A stretch of 64,000 bases of DNA. It comes from Cymbidium sinense (Eukaryota; Streptophyta; Magnoliopsida; Asparagales; Orchidaceae). A program made the translations under genes and the position numbers. A model generated the notes under the pieces. That model was not told the DNA's origin, searched no databases, and saw only the letters and a program-made list of their open reading frames with translations. This document shows positions 1 through 11,060 of the stretch, one piece after another; within the stretch, counting starts at the first letter, position 1; the number at the start of each line of letters is the position of its first letter. The stretch spans positions 4,984,976-5,048,975 of the forward strand of contig CM038215.1 of NCBI GenBank assembly GCA_021442155.1, read 5' to 3'.

Positions 1-930
1 GTTTTATTTTTTATTTTTTTAGGTTTTTTTATTTATTTTATTTTAGGTTTTAATTAGTGTTTAGGTTTTTGTATGGTTTGTGGTTTTAGGTTTAGGGTGT
101 AATGTAGGGTTATGGTTTAGGCTTTAGGCTTTAGGTTTTTTTTGGGTTTAGGTTTAGGGTTTATGCTTGGGTTTAGGGTTTTAGGGTTTAGGTTTTATAG
201 TTTAAGATTTAGGTTTAGGGATTAAGTTTTAGGGTTTAGGTTTAGGGTTTATTAGGGTTAGATGGTTTAGTTTAGGGTTTAGGGTTAAAGTTTAGGTACA
301 TTTATTTTAGTTTAGTTCAATTTAATTTTAGGTTTAAATTTATATTTTATTTATTTTAAGTTTAGGATTTTTTTAGTTTAAGGTTTATGTTTTATTTTTT
401 TATTTATTTTTAGGATTTCATTTTAGGTTTAGATTTTTCTTTAGTTTTTATTTTATTTTATTTTACCTTTATTTTATTTTTATTTTATTTAGTTTTTATT
501 TTTTATTTTTTATTTTTTAGTTTAATCTAGGTTTTTATTATTTTTTATTTTATTTTCTTTAAGTTTAGTTTACTTTTTAGGTTTTAGTTTAGGTTTTTTA
601 CTTTATTTAAATTTTTTAATTTATTTAGGTTTAGGTTTTTTTTTATTTATTTCATTTTTAGGTTTTATTTAGTTTAGGTTTAGATTTTAGGTTTTAGGGT
701 TTGATTTGGGGTTTAGGGTTTAGGGTTTAGGGTTTAGGGTTGGGTGGGTTTGGTTTAGGGTTTGTAGGTTTGTGGGTTCAGATTTATGATTTATGATTTA
801 AGGTTAAGGTTTATTTAGTTATTTTTTATTTATTATTATTTTTGTGAGATTTTAGGGTTTAGGGTTTAGGTTTTAGGTTTATGGTTCAGATTTTTGTTTA
901 GGGTGTAGGAATTTTGATTTTATTTTTTTT
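1..930 (+). repeat. Degenerate TTTAGGG-type array, segment 1
   Basis: This is plant-telomere-like sequence with the G-strand on +. Positions 1-260 and 660-905 are rich in TTTAGGG and TTTAGG units, including a short run of near-perfect heptamers at about 715-740. Positions 300-660 are AT-rich (TTTATTTTA, TTTAGTTTAGG). C is very rare on the + strand. No gene is visible. The segment stops at a T-run (923-930) that borders GRP fragment 1. Confidence 0.9.
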
Positions 931-1357
931 AACAAAGAATAAATTCATATTCAACATTTCTTCTTTTCGATTTCATCAACCAAGTAACCACCAAGTTTTC
1001 TATTACACAAGTGGCGTCATACATATAGAATGGTCATGCATAGGGCAAATAAAAAGCCTTAAATTACTAGAACTGACTCTACTGTGAAGACATAATTCCA
1101 TCAGATCGATTAGGTTCTTAGTTTCTCTAGTTCCCATCTAACCACCATCTCAGAGGGATCCACGATCATATCCCCGATCTCTCCCTCTGCCTCCAGCAAG
1201 GCTGTAACCATCATTGCTCCTCCCGCTTCAATAACCATCATTGCTTGGACCACCACTTCCATATCCACTAACACCTTGAGATCCCCCACCACCTCCTCCT
1301 TCTCCACCACCTCTACATCTTACTGTTGAAGGTGTTGTTCCTCCCATCATAGCCCAT
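931..1357 (-). pseudogene. GRP retrocopy fragment 1 (glycine-rich RNA-binding protein, 3' part)
   Basis: This is the first of six related fragments. Read on the minus strand it holds a decayed Gly/Tyr-rich tail (GG and GGY-like repeats), a region matching the stop-codon area of the other copies, and their shared 3' UTR. The left edge is an 8-nt T-run followed by AACAAAGAATAAATTC, matching the other copies and corresponding to a poly(A) junction. The right edge, which should carry the end of the RRM domain, is the most diverged of the set. Several stops and frameshifts make it non-coding; the open frame at 1110-1310 runs in a shifted frame (Val/Met-rich instead of Gly-rich). Plant GRPs bind RNA through an N-terminal RRM, which is absent here. 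Confidence 0.7.
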
Positions 1358-2872
1358 TTTTTTATATTTAGGTTTAAGTTTATTAGATTTAGGATTTAGG
1401 TTTATTTTTTTATTTTATTTTTTTAACTTTAGGTTTAGGGTTTGGTTTAGTGTTGGGTTTAGGGTTGTTTTTGGGTTTAATGTTTGGTTTAGTGTTTTAG
1501 TTTATGCTTTTAGGGTTTAGGTTTAGGGTTTTGGGTTTATGGTTTAGGATTTATTTAGGTTTAGGTTTAAATTTTGGGTTTAGGTTTAGGGTTTTTTTTT
1601 TTTAAGTTTTTAGTAGGGTTTAGTGGTATGGTTCAGGGGTCATTTATGGTTTCAGTTTTAGTGGTTTAGTTTAGATTTTAGGTTGGGGTTTTGGGTTTAA
1701 GGTAGGTAGTGGTAGTTTAGGGTGGTTATAGGGTTTTAGGGTTTAGGGTTGTAGGGTTATGTTTAGGGTTTAGTTTTGATTTGTGGGTTGTTAGGGTTTA
1801 GGGTTTAGTTTTTGTTATTTTATTTATTTTACATTAACCCAATTGATGATTAGGTTTATTTAGTTTATTTTTTATTTTATATTTTATTTTGTTTTATTTT
1901 GATTTAGGTTTATTTTTTTATTTTAATAGTTTAGCATTTATTTTAGGTTTATTTGTTTTTTATTTTAAGTTTTAATTCAGTTTATTTTTAGGTTTAGGTT
2001 TCTTTTGAGTTTAGTTTATTTTATTTTATTTTTAGGATGATGTTATATTTTTTATTTTAAGGTTTAAGTTTAGGTTTTTATTTTAGGTTTAGTTTTGGTT
2101 TTATTTTAGGTTTATTTTGGCTTTCTTTTAGTTTTGGTTTAGGTTTAATTTTGTTTAATTTTATATTATTTATTTTATGTTTAGGTTTAGGTTTTATTTT
2201 TTTGTTTATGTTTAGGTTTTATTATTTTAGTTTAATTTATTTTAGTTTAGGTTTAGGTTTATTTTATTTTTATTTTAGTTTTAGATTTTTTTTTAGTTTG
2301 GCATTTATGTTTTATTTATTGATTTATTTTTAAGTTTACTATTTAGGTTTCAATTTTTATTTTATTTTATTTTAGGTTTATTTTATTTTTATTTTTTATT
2401 TTTATTTTTATTTTATTTATGTTTTTATTTTTTACTTTTAATTTAGGTTTTATTTATTTTATTTTAGTTCATTTTTTTTATTTTATTTTCTTTTTAGGTT
2501 TAGTTTAAATTTAGGTTATAGTTTATGTTTTATTTTATTTTATTTATATATTTTAGATTTTATTTATTTTAATTTTACATTTTATTTAGTTTAAGTTTTT
2601 TTAACTTTTTAGGTTTAGGGTTTAGGGTTTAGGGTTTTTTTTTGGGTTTAGGATTTGGGGTTTAGGTTTAGGGTTTGTGGGGTTAGGTTTTAGGTTTTAG
2701 GGTTTAGGGGGGGGTTTTTAAAGGTTTAGGATTTATTTTAATTTTAAGCTTAATGTTTGGGGTTTTAGGTTTTATGGTTTAGGGTTTGTGAGTTTAAGAT
2801 TTGGGCTTAGGGTTTATTTTAGGTTTTAGGTTTGGGGCTTGGGTATTAGTTTAGGGTTTAGAGTTTTTTTTT
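1358..2872 (+). repeat. Degenerate TTTAGGG-type array, segment 2
   Basis: Positions 1430-1810 are G-rich (TTTAGGG, TTGGG and TTTAGTG variants). Positions 1820-2610 are AT-rich with TTTAGG hexamers, and 2610-2860 are G-rich again. This alternation of G-rich and AT-rich stretches recurs throughout the window. The 60-codon hydrophobic open frame near 2151-2333 only reads the repeat (Phe/Leu/Tyr from TTT, TTA and TAT) and is not a gene. Confidence 0.9.
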
Positions 2873-3290
2873 AATAGAGAACAAATTCATATTCAACATT
2901 TTTTCTTCGATTTCATTAAGTAACACATTAGGTTTTCTTTAACACGATGACATAGATAAAATGAGACATAGAGAAAATCAAAACCATAGATAACTAGAAT
3001 CATCTCGAAAGACATAATTCCATAAGCCAGAATCGAATCTTTCTTTCGTTTCTGGTTTTCACCACCCCTCGAGTGGATCATATATCTATCTCCCTCCGCC
3101 ACCACCATGGCTGTAACCTCTATCACTCCTCCCACCTCCATAACCACCACTACTCCGACCAACACCTCCATATTCACCAGCACCTCCAGATCCCCCACCA
3201 CCACTATGATAACTGCCACCTCCTCCTTCACTTCCATCACTTGATCTAGACTAAGCCTGGCTGATGGTGAAGTTCTTTCCATCAAGGTTT
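2873..3290 (-). pseudogene. GRP retrocopy fragment 2
   Basis: This is the same unit as fragment 1: T-run, AATAGAGAACAAATTC edge, shared 3' UTR, then on the minus strand a Gly-rich tail and, at the right end, the remains of the RRM C-terminus (an AACCTTGATGGAAAGAAC stretch corresponding to NLDGRN). A 130-codon open frame (2893-3285) spans most of it in a frame shifted from the original, so it reads Val/Met/Glu instead of Gly/Tyr. The right flank has drifted (GGTTTATTTTTAATTTAATT). Non-coding remnant. Confidence 0.75.
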
Positions 3291-5602
3291 ATTTTTAATT
3301 TAATTAGTTACTTTAAGTTTAGGTTTAGGGTTTGGCATTTTTAGGGTTTATACTAGGGTTTGGTATGTTTAGGGTTTAATGATTAGGTTTAGGGTTTAGG
3401 GTTTTGGGTTTTAGGTTTAAGCTTTAGGTTTAGGGTTTAGGGTTTATGGTTTAGGGTTTATGGTTCTTCGGGTTGAGGTTTAGGGTTTAGGGTAGTAGGT
3501 TTATGGTTTTGGGTTTAGGATTTATGGTTTATGGTTTTTTTTGTTAAAAAAATTTAGTAAACTCATATGTTTAGGTTTATTTAGTTTAGTTTTTATTTAT
3601 TTTAGGATTTTTTAATTTAGTTTAGTTTATTTATTATAGGTTAATTTATTTTAGTGTGGATTTTATTTTAGTTTATTTTTAGGTTTAGGTTTATTTTTTA
3701 GTTGTTTATTTTATTTTATTTTTTAGGTTCATGTTTTTTTTTAGGTTTAGGTTTAGGTTTTATTTTATTTTGGTTTAGTTTAGGTTTTATTTGGCTTATT
3801 TAGGTTTTATTTTTTAGTTTATGTTTAGGATTATTTTAGTTTATTTTATTTTGTTTAGTATGGGTTTGTTTTATTTTTTTATTTAGTTTATTTTAGTTTA
3901 AGTTTAGTTTTATTTTATTTTCTTTATTTTATTTTTATTTTAGGTTTACATTTATTTAGTTTAGGTTTAAGTTTTATTTTATTTATTTTTAGGTTTATTT
4001 TTGGTTTATATTTTAATTTAGCTTTCATTTTATTTTATTTTGATTTATTTTATTTTATGATTATTTTACATTTAGTTTTAGTTTATTTAGTTTTTATTCT
4101 TAGGTTATATTATTTTACTTTAGTTTAGGTTTTATTTATTTTATTTTACTTTATTTTATTAGTTTAATATATTTTTTTAGATTTAGGTTTAGGTTTTATT
4201 TTATTTTATTATTATTTTATTTAGGTTTAGTTTTATTTATTTTATTTTTAGGTTATTTTAGGTTTTAGGTTTTAGGTTTTGGGTTTTTTTTGGGTTTAAG
4301 GATTAGGGTTTTATTTTATGGTTTAGGGTTAGGGTTTAGGGATTAGGGTTTAGTGTTTATGCTTTAGAGTTTAGGGATTTTAGGTTTGTTTAGTGTTAAA
4401 GATTTTATTTAAATTAAGTAAACATGTAAGTTTAGGTTTATTTAGTTTATTTTTTATTTATTTTAATTTATTTTATTTTTTATTTTTTTATGTTTAATTT
4501 ATTTTTATTTATGTTTATTTTATTTTTATTTAGTTTTGTTTATTAACTTTAGGTTCGCTTTTTAGTTGAGTTTTATTTATATTTTATGTTTTAGGTTTAA
4601 GTATTATTATTTATTTTTAGGTTTTGGTTTAGGTTTTTATTTTATTTTTTTAGGTTTAGGTTTTAAGTTTTTATTTTTAGGTTTTATTTTTTAGTTTAGG
4701 TTTAGGTTTATTTTAGATCATTTTATTTTATTTAGTTTAGGTTTAGGTTTAGGTTTTATTTATTTTAGTTTAGTTTATTTTTATTTAGGTTTAAGTTAAT
4801 TTTATTTTGTTTATTTTATTTTTATTTTAGGTTTAAGTTTTTTTAGTTTAGGGTTTAGGTTTTATTTTTTTTTTATTTTTAGGTTTATCTTTTAGGTTTA
4901 GGCTTTTATTTAATTTTAATTTTATTTTTTTTTAAGTTTATTTTACCTTTATTATTTTACTATTAATTTTATTTTATTCACTTTTTTTAATTCTTAGATT
5001 TATTTTATTTTTAGTTTAGTTTAGGGTATTATATATTTTAATTTAGTTTCTTTATTAGTTTATTTTAGTTTATTTCTAAGTTTAGGTTTAAGTTTTAATT
5101 TACATTTTTATTTTATTTTATTTTTTTAATTCATTTAGGTTTAGGTTTTTTATTTATTTTATTTAGTTTTTTATTTAGGGTCATTTATGGTTTAGGGTTT
5201 AGAGTTTTAAGGTTTAGGTTTAGGTTTAGGGGGATTAGTGTTTGGGTTTTAAGGTTAGGTTTAGAGTTAGGTTTATTTAGGGTTTAGAAGGTTTAGTTTA
5301 TGGTTTAGGGTTTAGGGTTTATAGTAGTGGAGTTTATTAGAGTTTAGTTTAGGTTTAGGTTTAGGTTTTAGGTTTAGGGTTGGGTTTAAGGTTTGGTTAG
5401 GTTTGATTTAGGTTTAGGGTTTTAGGGTTTAGGGTTTATGGTTTAGAGTTTTAAGGTTTAGGGTTTAGGATTTAGGGTTTAAGGTTTAAGATTTATGGTT
5501 TAGGGTTTTTAGGCTTTACGATTTACAGTTTAAGTTTTACATTTAGGGCTCAAGTTTTAGTTTAGGGTTTAGGGTTTTTGTTTTTTTTGTTTTTTTTGTT
5601 TT
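3291..5602 (+). repeat. Degenerate TTTAGGG-type array, segment 3
   Basis: Positions 3310-3540 are G-rich, 3560-4260 AT-rich, and 4260-4400 G-rich. An anchor motif (AAATTAAGTAAACATGTAAG) follows at 4411-4430, then AT-rich sequence to 5170 and a G-rich stretch at 5170-5575. The part from 5340 to 5570 contains many near-heptamer units. No gene is visible. Confidence 0.9.
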
Positions 5603-6050
5603 AACAGAGAACAAATTCAGATTCAACATTTCTTCTTTTCAATTTCATCAACTAAGTAACACAATAAGTTTTCTAAAACACAAGCGATGACATATATAAA
5701 AAATGAGCACGCATAGAGCAAATCAAAAACCCTAGATAACTAGTACCATCTCTATTAAAGACATAGTTTTGTAAGCAGCAGATCGGATTGGCCGTTCTTC
5801 AATTTCCCTAGTTTTGATCAGAACTACCCCACAATCTCGAGTAGCGGGATCCACCATCATATCTCCAATCTCCCTCCACCACCACCATGTAACCTCATCG
5901 CTCCTCCCTCCTCCATAACCACCACTACACCACACCACCTCCATAACCCCCAAATCCCCACCACCATATGAGCCTTTGCCTCCACTGGTAGATCTAGATT
6001 GAGCTTGGTTGATGATGATGTTCCTACCGTCAAGGTTTTTCCCATTCTTA
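5603..6050 (-). pseudogene. GRP retrocopy fragment 3
   Basis: One of the better copies. The left edge has TTTTAACAGAGAACAAATTC and the 3' UTR follows. On the minus strand the Gly-rich tail is recognisable, and the right end reads NGKNLDGRN (+ strand 6033-6050), the end of the RRM core. The match stops exactly at CCCATTCTTAGGGTTTAGG, where the array begins. The same breakpoint is seen in fragments 4 (weakly) and 6. Frameshifts split the coding frame; the open frames at 5732-5953 and 5857-6045 are parts of it in different frames. Confidence 0.8.
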
Positions 6051-9000
6051 GGGTTTAGGTTTAGTTTTAGGTTTAGGATAATTAGGTTTTAGGATTTATA
6101 ATTATTTTTAAATTTGCTTATTTACTTTAGGTTTAAGATTAAGGTTTGGGGTTTAGGGTTTAGTGTTGTAGGATTTAGGTTTAAGGTTTAGTGTTTAAGG
6201 TTTAGGGTTATAGGATTTATGCTTTAGGGTTATAATTTTAGGTTTAGGGTTTAGGGTTTAGTGTTTATGGTTTAGAGTTTATAATTTAGGGTTTTTAGGG
6301 TTTAGGATTTGGGTTTTGGTTTTATGATTGTAAGTTTAGGTGGTAGTTTAGGGATTATGGTTTATTGTTTAGGTTTTAGGATTTAAGGTTTATGGATTTT
6401 TTAAAAAAAATTAAGCAACCCAGGTTTAAGTTTATTTAGTTTACTTAGTTTATTTTATTTATTTTAGTTTTTTAATTTTTTATTTTTATTCAGGTATATT
6501 TTTTATTTTTTTTAGTTTAGTTTATTTATTTTAGGTTTATTTATTTTTTGTTAGGGTTTGTATTTTAATTTATATTTTAGGTTCAAGAGTTTAGGTTTAG
6601 TTTTAATGAGTTTTATTTTTATTTTATCTTTAGCTTTAGCTTTTGAGTTTTAGGGGGGTTTAGGTTTTGGTAGGGTTAAGGTTTAGGGTTTAGGGTTTAG
6701 GGGTTAAAGTTTAGCTTTAAGATTTAGGGTTTTAGGGATTAGGGTTTTGGTTCTGATTTGGGGGTTTAGGATTTTAGGTTTAGTGTTCTAAGTTTAGAGT
6801 TTAGAGTTTAGTGTTTAGGGTTTAGTGTTTAGGCTTTGTTTAAAGTTTAGGGTTTAGCTGGGTTTAGGGTTTGGGTAGGGTTTTGGGTTTTGGGTTTGGG
6901 GTTCAAGACTTTAGGGTTTAGGGTTTTAAGTTTATGGTTTAGAGCCAGCACTTTTAAGGATTTAGGGTTTAGGTTTTAGGTTTAGGTTTTTTAGCCAGGT
7001 TTATTTTAAATTAAGCAAAGCAGGTTTAAGTTATTTTTTTATTTTTTTTTTAGGGTTTTTTAGATAAAAGCAAACTAGTAGGTTTAGGTTTATTTATTTT
7101 ATTTTTTATTTAAAGTTATTTTATTTTAATTTTATTTATGTATATCTTTTATTTTATATAATTTAGTGTCTTTATTTTAGGCTTATTTATTTTTGTTTAG
7201 AATTTTAGGTTTAGGTTTATTTTTTAGTTGAGTTTTATTTTTATTTTATTTTTAAGGTTTAGATTTTATTTTTTTATTTTTAGTTTTAGATTTAGGTTTT
7301 TATTTTATTTTTATAGGTTTAGGTTTTAGGTTATCATTTTAGGTTTTAATGTTTAGTTTAGGTTTAGGCTTAATTTTAGTTTTTTTTATTTACTTTCGGT
7401 TTAGTTTATTTTAGATTTAGGATTGGGTTTTATTTATTTTGGTTTAGTTTATTTTAGTTTAGGTTTAGGTTTATTTTATTTTATTTTAGGTTTAGGTTTT
7501 TTTTAATATAGGGTTTAGGTTTTATTATTTATTTATTTTATGTTTATTTTCTAAGTTTAGGTTTTTCTAGTTCATATTTTATTTTATTTTAGGATTATTT
7601 TATTTTTATTTTACTTTTAGTTCTTATTTTATTTAGGTTTTTATTATTAGGTTTATTTTATTTTTGTAATTTCGTTATTAATTATTATATTTTAGTTTAT
7701 TTTATTATTATTTTTATTTTATTTTAGGTTTTGTTTATTTTTTATTTTATTTTATTTTATTTTAGGTTTTTTTTATTAATTTTATTTTTAGGTTTTATTT
7801 AGGTTAGGTTTAGGTTTTGGGTTGGGTTTAGGGTTTTGTGTTTAGGTTTAGAGTGGTAGGGTTTAGGGTTTTGGTTTATGTTTAGGGTTAGGGTTAGGGT
7901 AGCCTATGATTCTAAGCCAGGCTTTGGTTTAGGGTTTTGGTTTAGGGTTTAATGTCACCCTGGGGATAACAAGAGTTTTAGGGATGAGGGAAAGAAGGTA
8001 GGTTAAGGGTTTGGTTAGTTTAGGGTTTAGGGTTTCTTAAAAAAGTAAGTAAACTTAGGGTTATTTATTTTATTTTATTTTAATTTATTTTAGTTTTATT
8101 ATTTTAATTTTATTTGGGTTTATTTTTTTTTTTATTTTTAGTTTATTTATTTTGGTTTATTTATTTTAGTGTTGCTTTTTTCTTTTATTTATTTTTTATG
8201 TTTAGGTTTATTTTTTTAGTTGAGTTTTACTTTTATTTTATTTTATAGGTTTAGGTTTTATTTTTTATTTTTAGGTTTTCTTTTTTAGTTTAGGTTTAGG
8301 TTTATTTTATTTATTTTATTTTGTTTAGGGTGTAAGTTTATTTATTTTAGTTTAAGGTATTATTTATTTTAGTTTAGGTTTAGGTTTATTTTATTTTGTT
8401 TATTTTAGGTTTAGGTTTTTTTTTTTAGAGTATGATTTTTAGGTTTAATTTTTAGATATAGGTTTTATTTAGTTTTATTTTATTTTATTTTACCTTTAAT
8501 TTTAATTTTATTTTCATTTTTATTTTAGGTTTATTTTTTTAGTTTAGTTTAGATTTATATATTTTATTTTAGGTTTAGGTTTAGGTTGTGGGGTTTAGGT
8601 TTAGGTTAAGTTATTATTTTATTTTATTTTATTTATTTTATTTATGTTTAGGTTTTATTTGTTTTTTAGGTTTATTTAGTTTAGGTTTAGGTTTTAGGCT
8701 TTTAGGGTTTAAGGTTTGTGTTTTGGGTTTAGGGTTTAGGGTTTAGGGTTTAGGGTTTATGATTCTTAGGTTTAAGGTTTATTTATTTTAGGTTTATTTT
8801 AGTTTAGTTTTTTATTTTAGTCTATTTTTTAGGTTTAGGTTTAGCTTTATGTTTATTTTTTTATTTTATTTTATTTTATTTTATAGGTTTAGGTTTTATT
8901 TTTTTTATTTAGGTTTAGGTTTATGTTTTATTTTATTTTTAGGTTTAGGATTTAGGTTTTAATTTTGGGTTTTAAGTTTTATTTTTTTTAGGTTTAGGTT

Positions 9001-11060
9001 TATTTTGTTTATTTAATTTATTTAGTTTTTTTTAAGTTTATTTAGGTTTAGGTTTATTTTATTTATTTTGTTTAGTTTATTTTAGTATAGGTTTAGGTTT
9101 TCTTTTAGTTTAGGGTTTAGGTTTTATTTTTTATTTATTTTTAGGTTTATTTCTTAGGTTTAGGTTTTAATTTAGTTTTTATTTTATTTTATTTAGGTTT
9201 ATTTCAATTTTATTTTACGTTAGTTTTATTTTATTTAGGTTTTTTAATTTTAGTTTTATTTTATTTTTTGTTTAGGCTTTTATTTATTTTATTTTAATTT
9301 AATATTTATTTTTTATTTTATTTTATTTTATTTTTTAGGTTTAGGTTTATTTAGTTTAGGTTTAGTTTAGTTTTTTAATTTTATTTTATTTTTTTTTTAT
9401 TTAAGTTTAAGTTTTTTTATTTATTTTATTTTAGGTTTTATTTAGTTTATGTTTAGGTTTTTAGGATTTTAGGCTTTAGTGTTTAGTTTTAGGGCTTAGG
9501 GTTTAGGTTTATGGTTTAGATTTGTTTATGGTTTAAGGTTTAAGTTTTAGTTTTAGGGTTTAGGTTTTAAAAGAAAATGAAATAAGGTAGTTTAGGTTTA
9601 TTTAATTAATTATTTGTTTAGTTTTGTTTATTTTATTTTTTTATTTAGGTTTATTTTTTTATTTTATTTAGTTTGGTTTATTTATTTTTTTTTTTATATT
9701 TAGTTTTTTTTTAGGATTTAGGTTTTAGAGTTTAGGGTTTTAGACTTTAGGGTTTTTTTTATTTATTTTAATTTTTTTATTTAGGTTAATTTTTATTTTT
9801 ATTTAGTTAAGTTTATTTATTTTAGGTTTATTTATTTTGTTTATTTTTAGGTTTAGGATTTAGGCATTAGTGTTTAGGATTTAGGATTTAGTGTTTTGGG
9901 TTTAGGGTTTAGGCTTTTATAAAAAATGAAGCAAATGGTTTAGGTTTATTTAGTTTATTTAGTATATTTTTTTATTTAATTTCATTTATTTTATTTTTTA
10001 TGTTTGTGTAGGTTTATTTTTATTTTATTTAGTTTGGTTTATTTATTTTAGGTTTATTTATTTTATTTATTTCTTAGCTTTAGCTTTAGGTTTATGTTTA
10101 ATTTTAGTTTAGTTTTATTTTTATTTTATTTTATTTTATTTTTTTTTTTAGGTTTTGTTTTTATTTTTAGGTTTAGTTTAGGTTTTATTTTATATTTTTA
10201 GATTTAGGTTCTATGTTTTTTAGGCTTTTTTTAGGTTTAATTTTTAGTTTAGGTTTAGTTTTATTTTAGTTTATTTTATTTGATTTAGTTTAGGGTTTAG
10301 GTTTAGTTTATTTTAGATTTAGGTTTAGTTTTTTATTTTATTTTAGTTTAGATTTAAGTTTATTTCATTTTGTTTATTTTAGGTTTAGGTTTTTTTTTAG
10401 TTTAGTGTTTAGGTTTATTTTTTATTAATTTTTAGGTTTTTTTAGGTTTAGGTTTTTATTTAGTTTATTTTATTTTTATTTTACATTTAGTTTTTTTAAA
10501 TTTAGGTTTATTTTATTTTATTTTTTTGTTTTGTTTTTATTTATTTTATTTTTAGTTTATTTATTTTTTATTTTATTTTAATTTAGGTTTCGGTTTAGGT
10601 TTAGGTTTAAGTTTTAGTTTAGGTTTTTATTTTTATTTATTTAAGTTTAAATTTTTTATTTATTTTTAGGTTTTTGTTTAGTTTATGATTAGGTTTTTAT
10701 TTGTTTAGGGTTTAAGGTTTACGATTTAGGATTTTTTTAGGGTTTAGGGTTTAGGTTCACTTGTTGGTTTAGGATTTAAGATTTAGGGTTAGTTTAGGGT
10801 TTAGGTTTATTTATATTATTTAGTTTATTTTTTTAAAAATTTTATTTAGGTTCAATTTTATTTTATTTAGTTTATTTTATTCATTTTAGGTTTATTTATT
10901 TTAGTTTAGATATTTTATTTACTTTATTTTAAGTTTAGGTTTAGGTTTAGGTTTAGGTTTATTTTTAGTTTATTTTTATTTTTTATTGTAGTTTTAGGTT
11001 TAAGTTTTATTTTTCTTTTAGGTTTAGGTTTAGGCTTTAATTTTATTCTTCTTTTTAGGT
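6051..11060 (+). repeat. Degenerate TTTAGGG-type array, segment 4
   Basis: A long run of alternating G-rich blocks (about 6120-6400, 6640-7000, 7800-8040, 8690-8770, 9450-9560, 9840-9920, 10690-10800) and AT-rich blocks. Anchor-like motifs lie near 6411, 7064, 8045 and 9922 (TTAAGCAACC, AAGCAAACTAGTAGG, AAGTAAGTAAACTTAGG, GAAGCAAATGGTTTAGG). Four to five nearly perfect heptamers occur at about 8724-8759. Apart from a small non-array island at 7903-7998 I see no other content. Confidence 0.88.
7903..7998. other. Short C-containing island inside the array
   Basis: This stretch does not fit the array. It holds CCTATGATTCTAAGCCAGGC (7903-7922), a few array-like units, then GTCACCCTGGGGATAACAAG (7954-7973) and a purine-rich GGGATGAGGGAAAGAAGG. 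C residues, nearly absent around it, are frequent here. It may be filler DNA from a repair event or a very old insertion. CACCCTGGGGATAACA resembles the conserved domain V segment of organelle or bacterial large-subunit rRNA, but the match does not extend, so I do not call it rRNA. Confidence 0.45.

Noticed and set aside
1..930. Active chromosome end (true telomere)
   Set aside because: The units are too degenerate and mixed with AT-rich sequence, and the array contains old insertions on all sides.
2151..2333. Hydrophobic plus-strand open frames in the array (also near 32,210, 57,743 and 63,551)
   Set aside because: They consist of Phe, Leu, Tyr and Ile codons produced by TTT, TTA, TAT and ATT repeats, with no domain, no flanking signals and no conservation between duplicated blocks.
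7954..7970. Organelle 23S rRNA insertion
   Set aside because: Only about 16 bases resemble the conserved segment and the flanks do not fit, so chance cannot be excluded.
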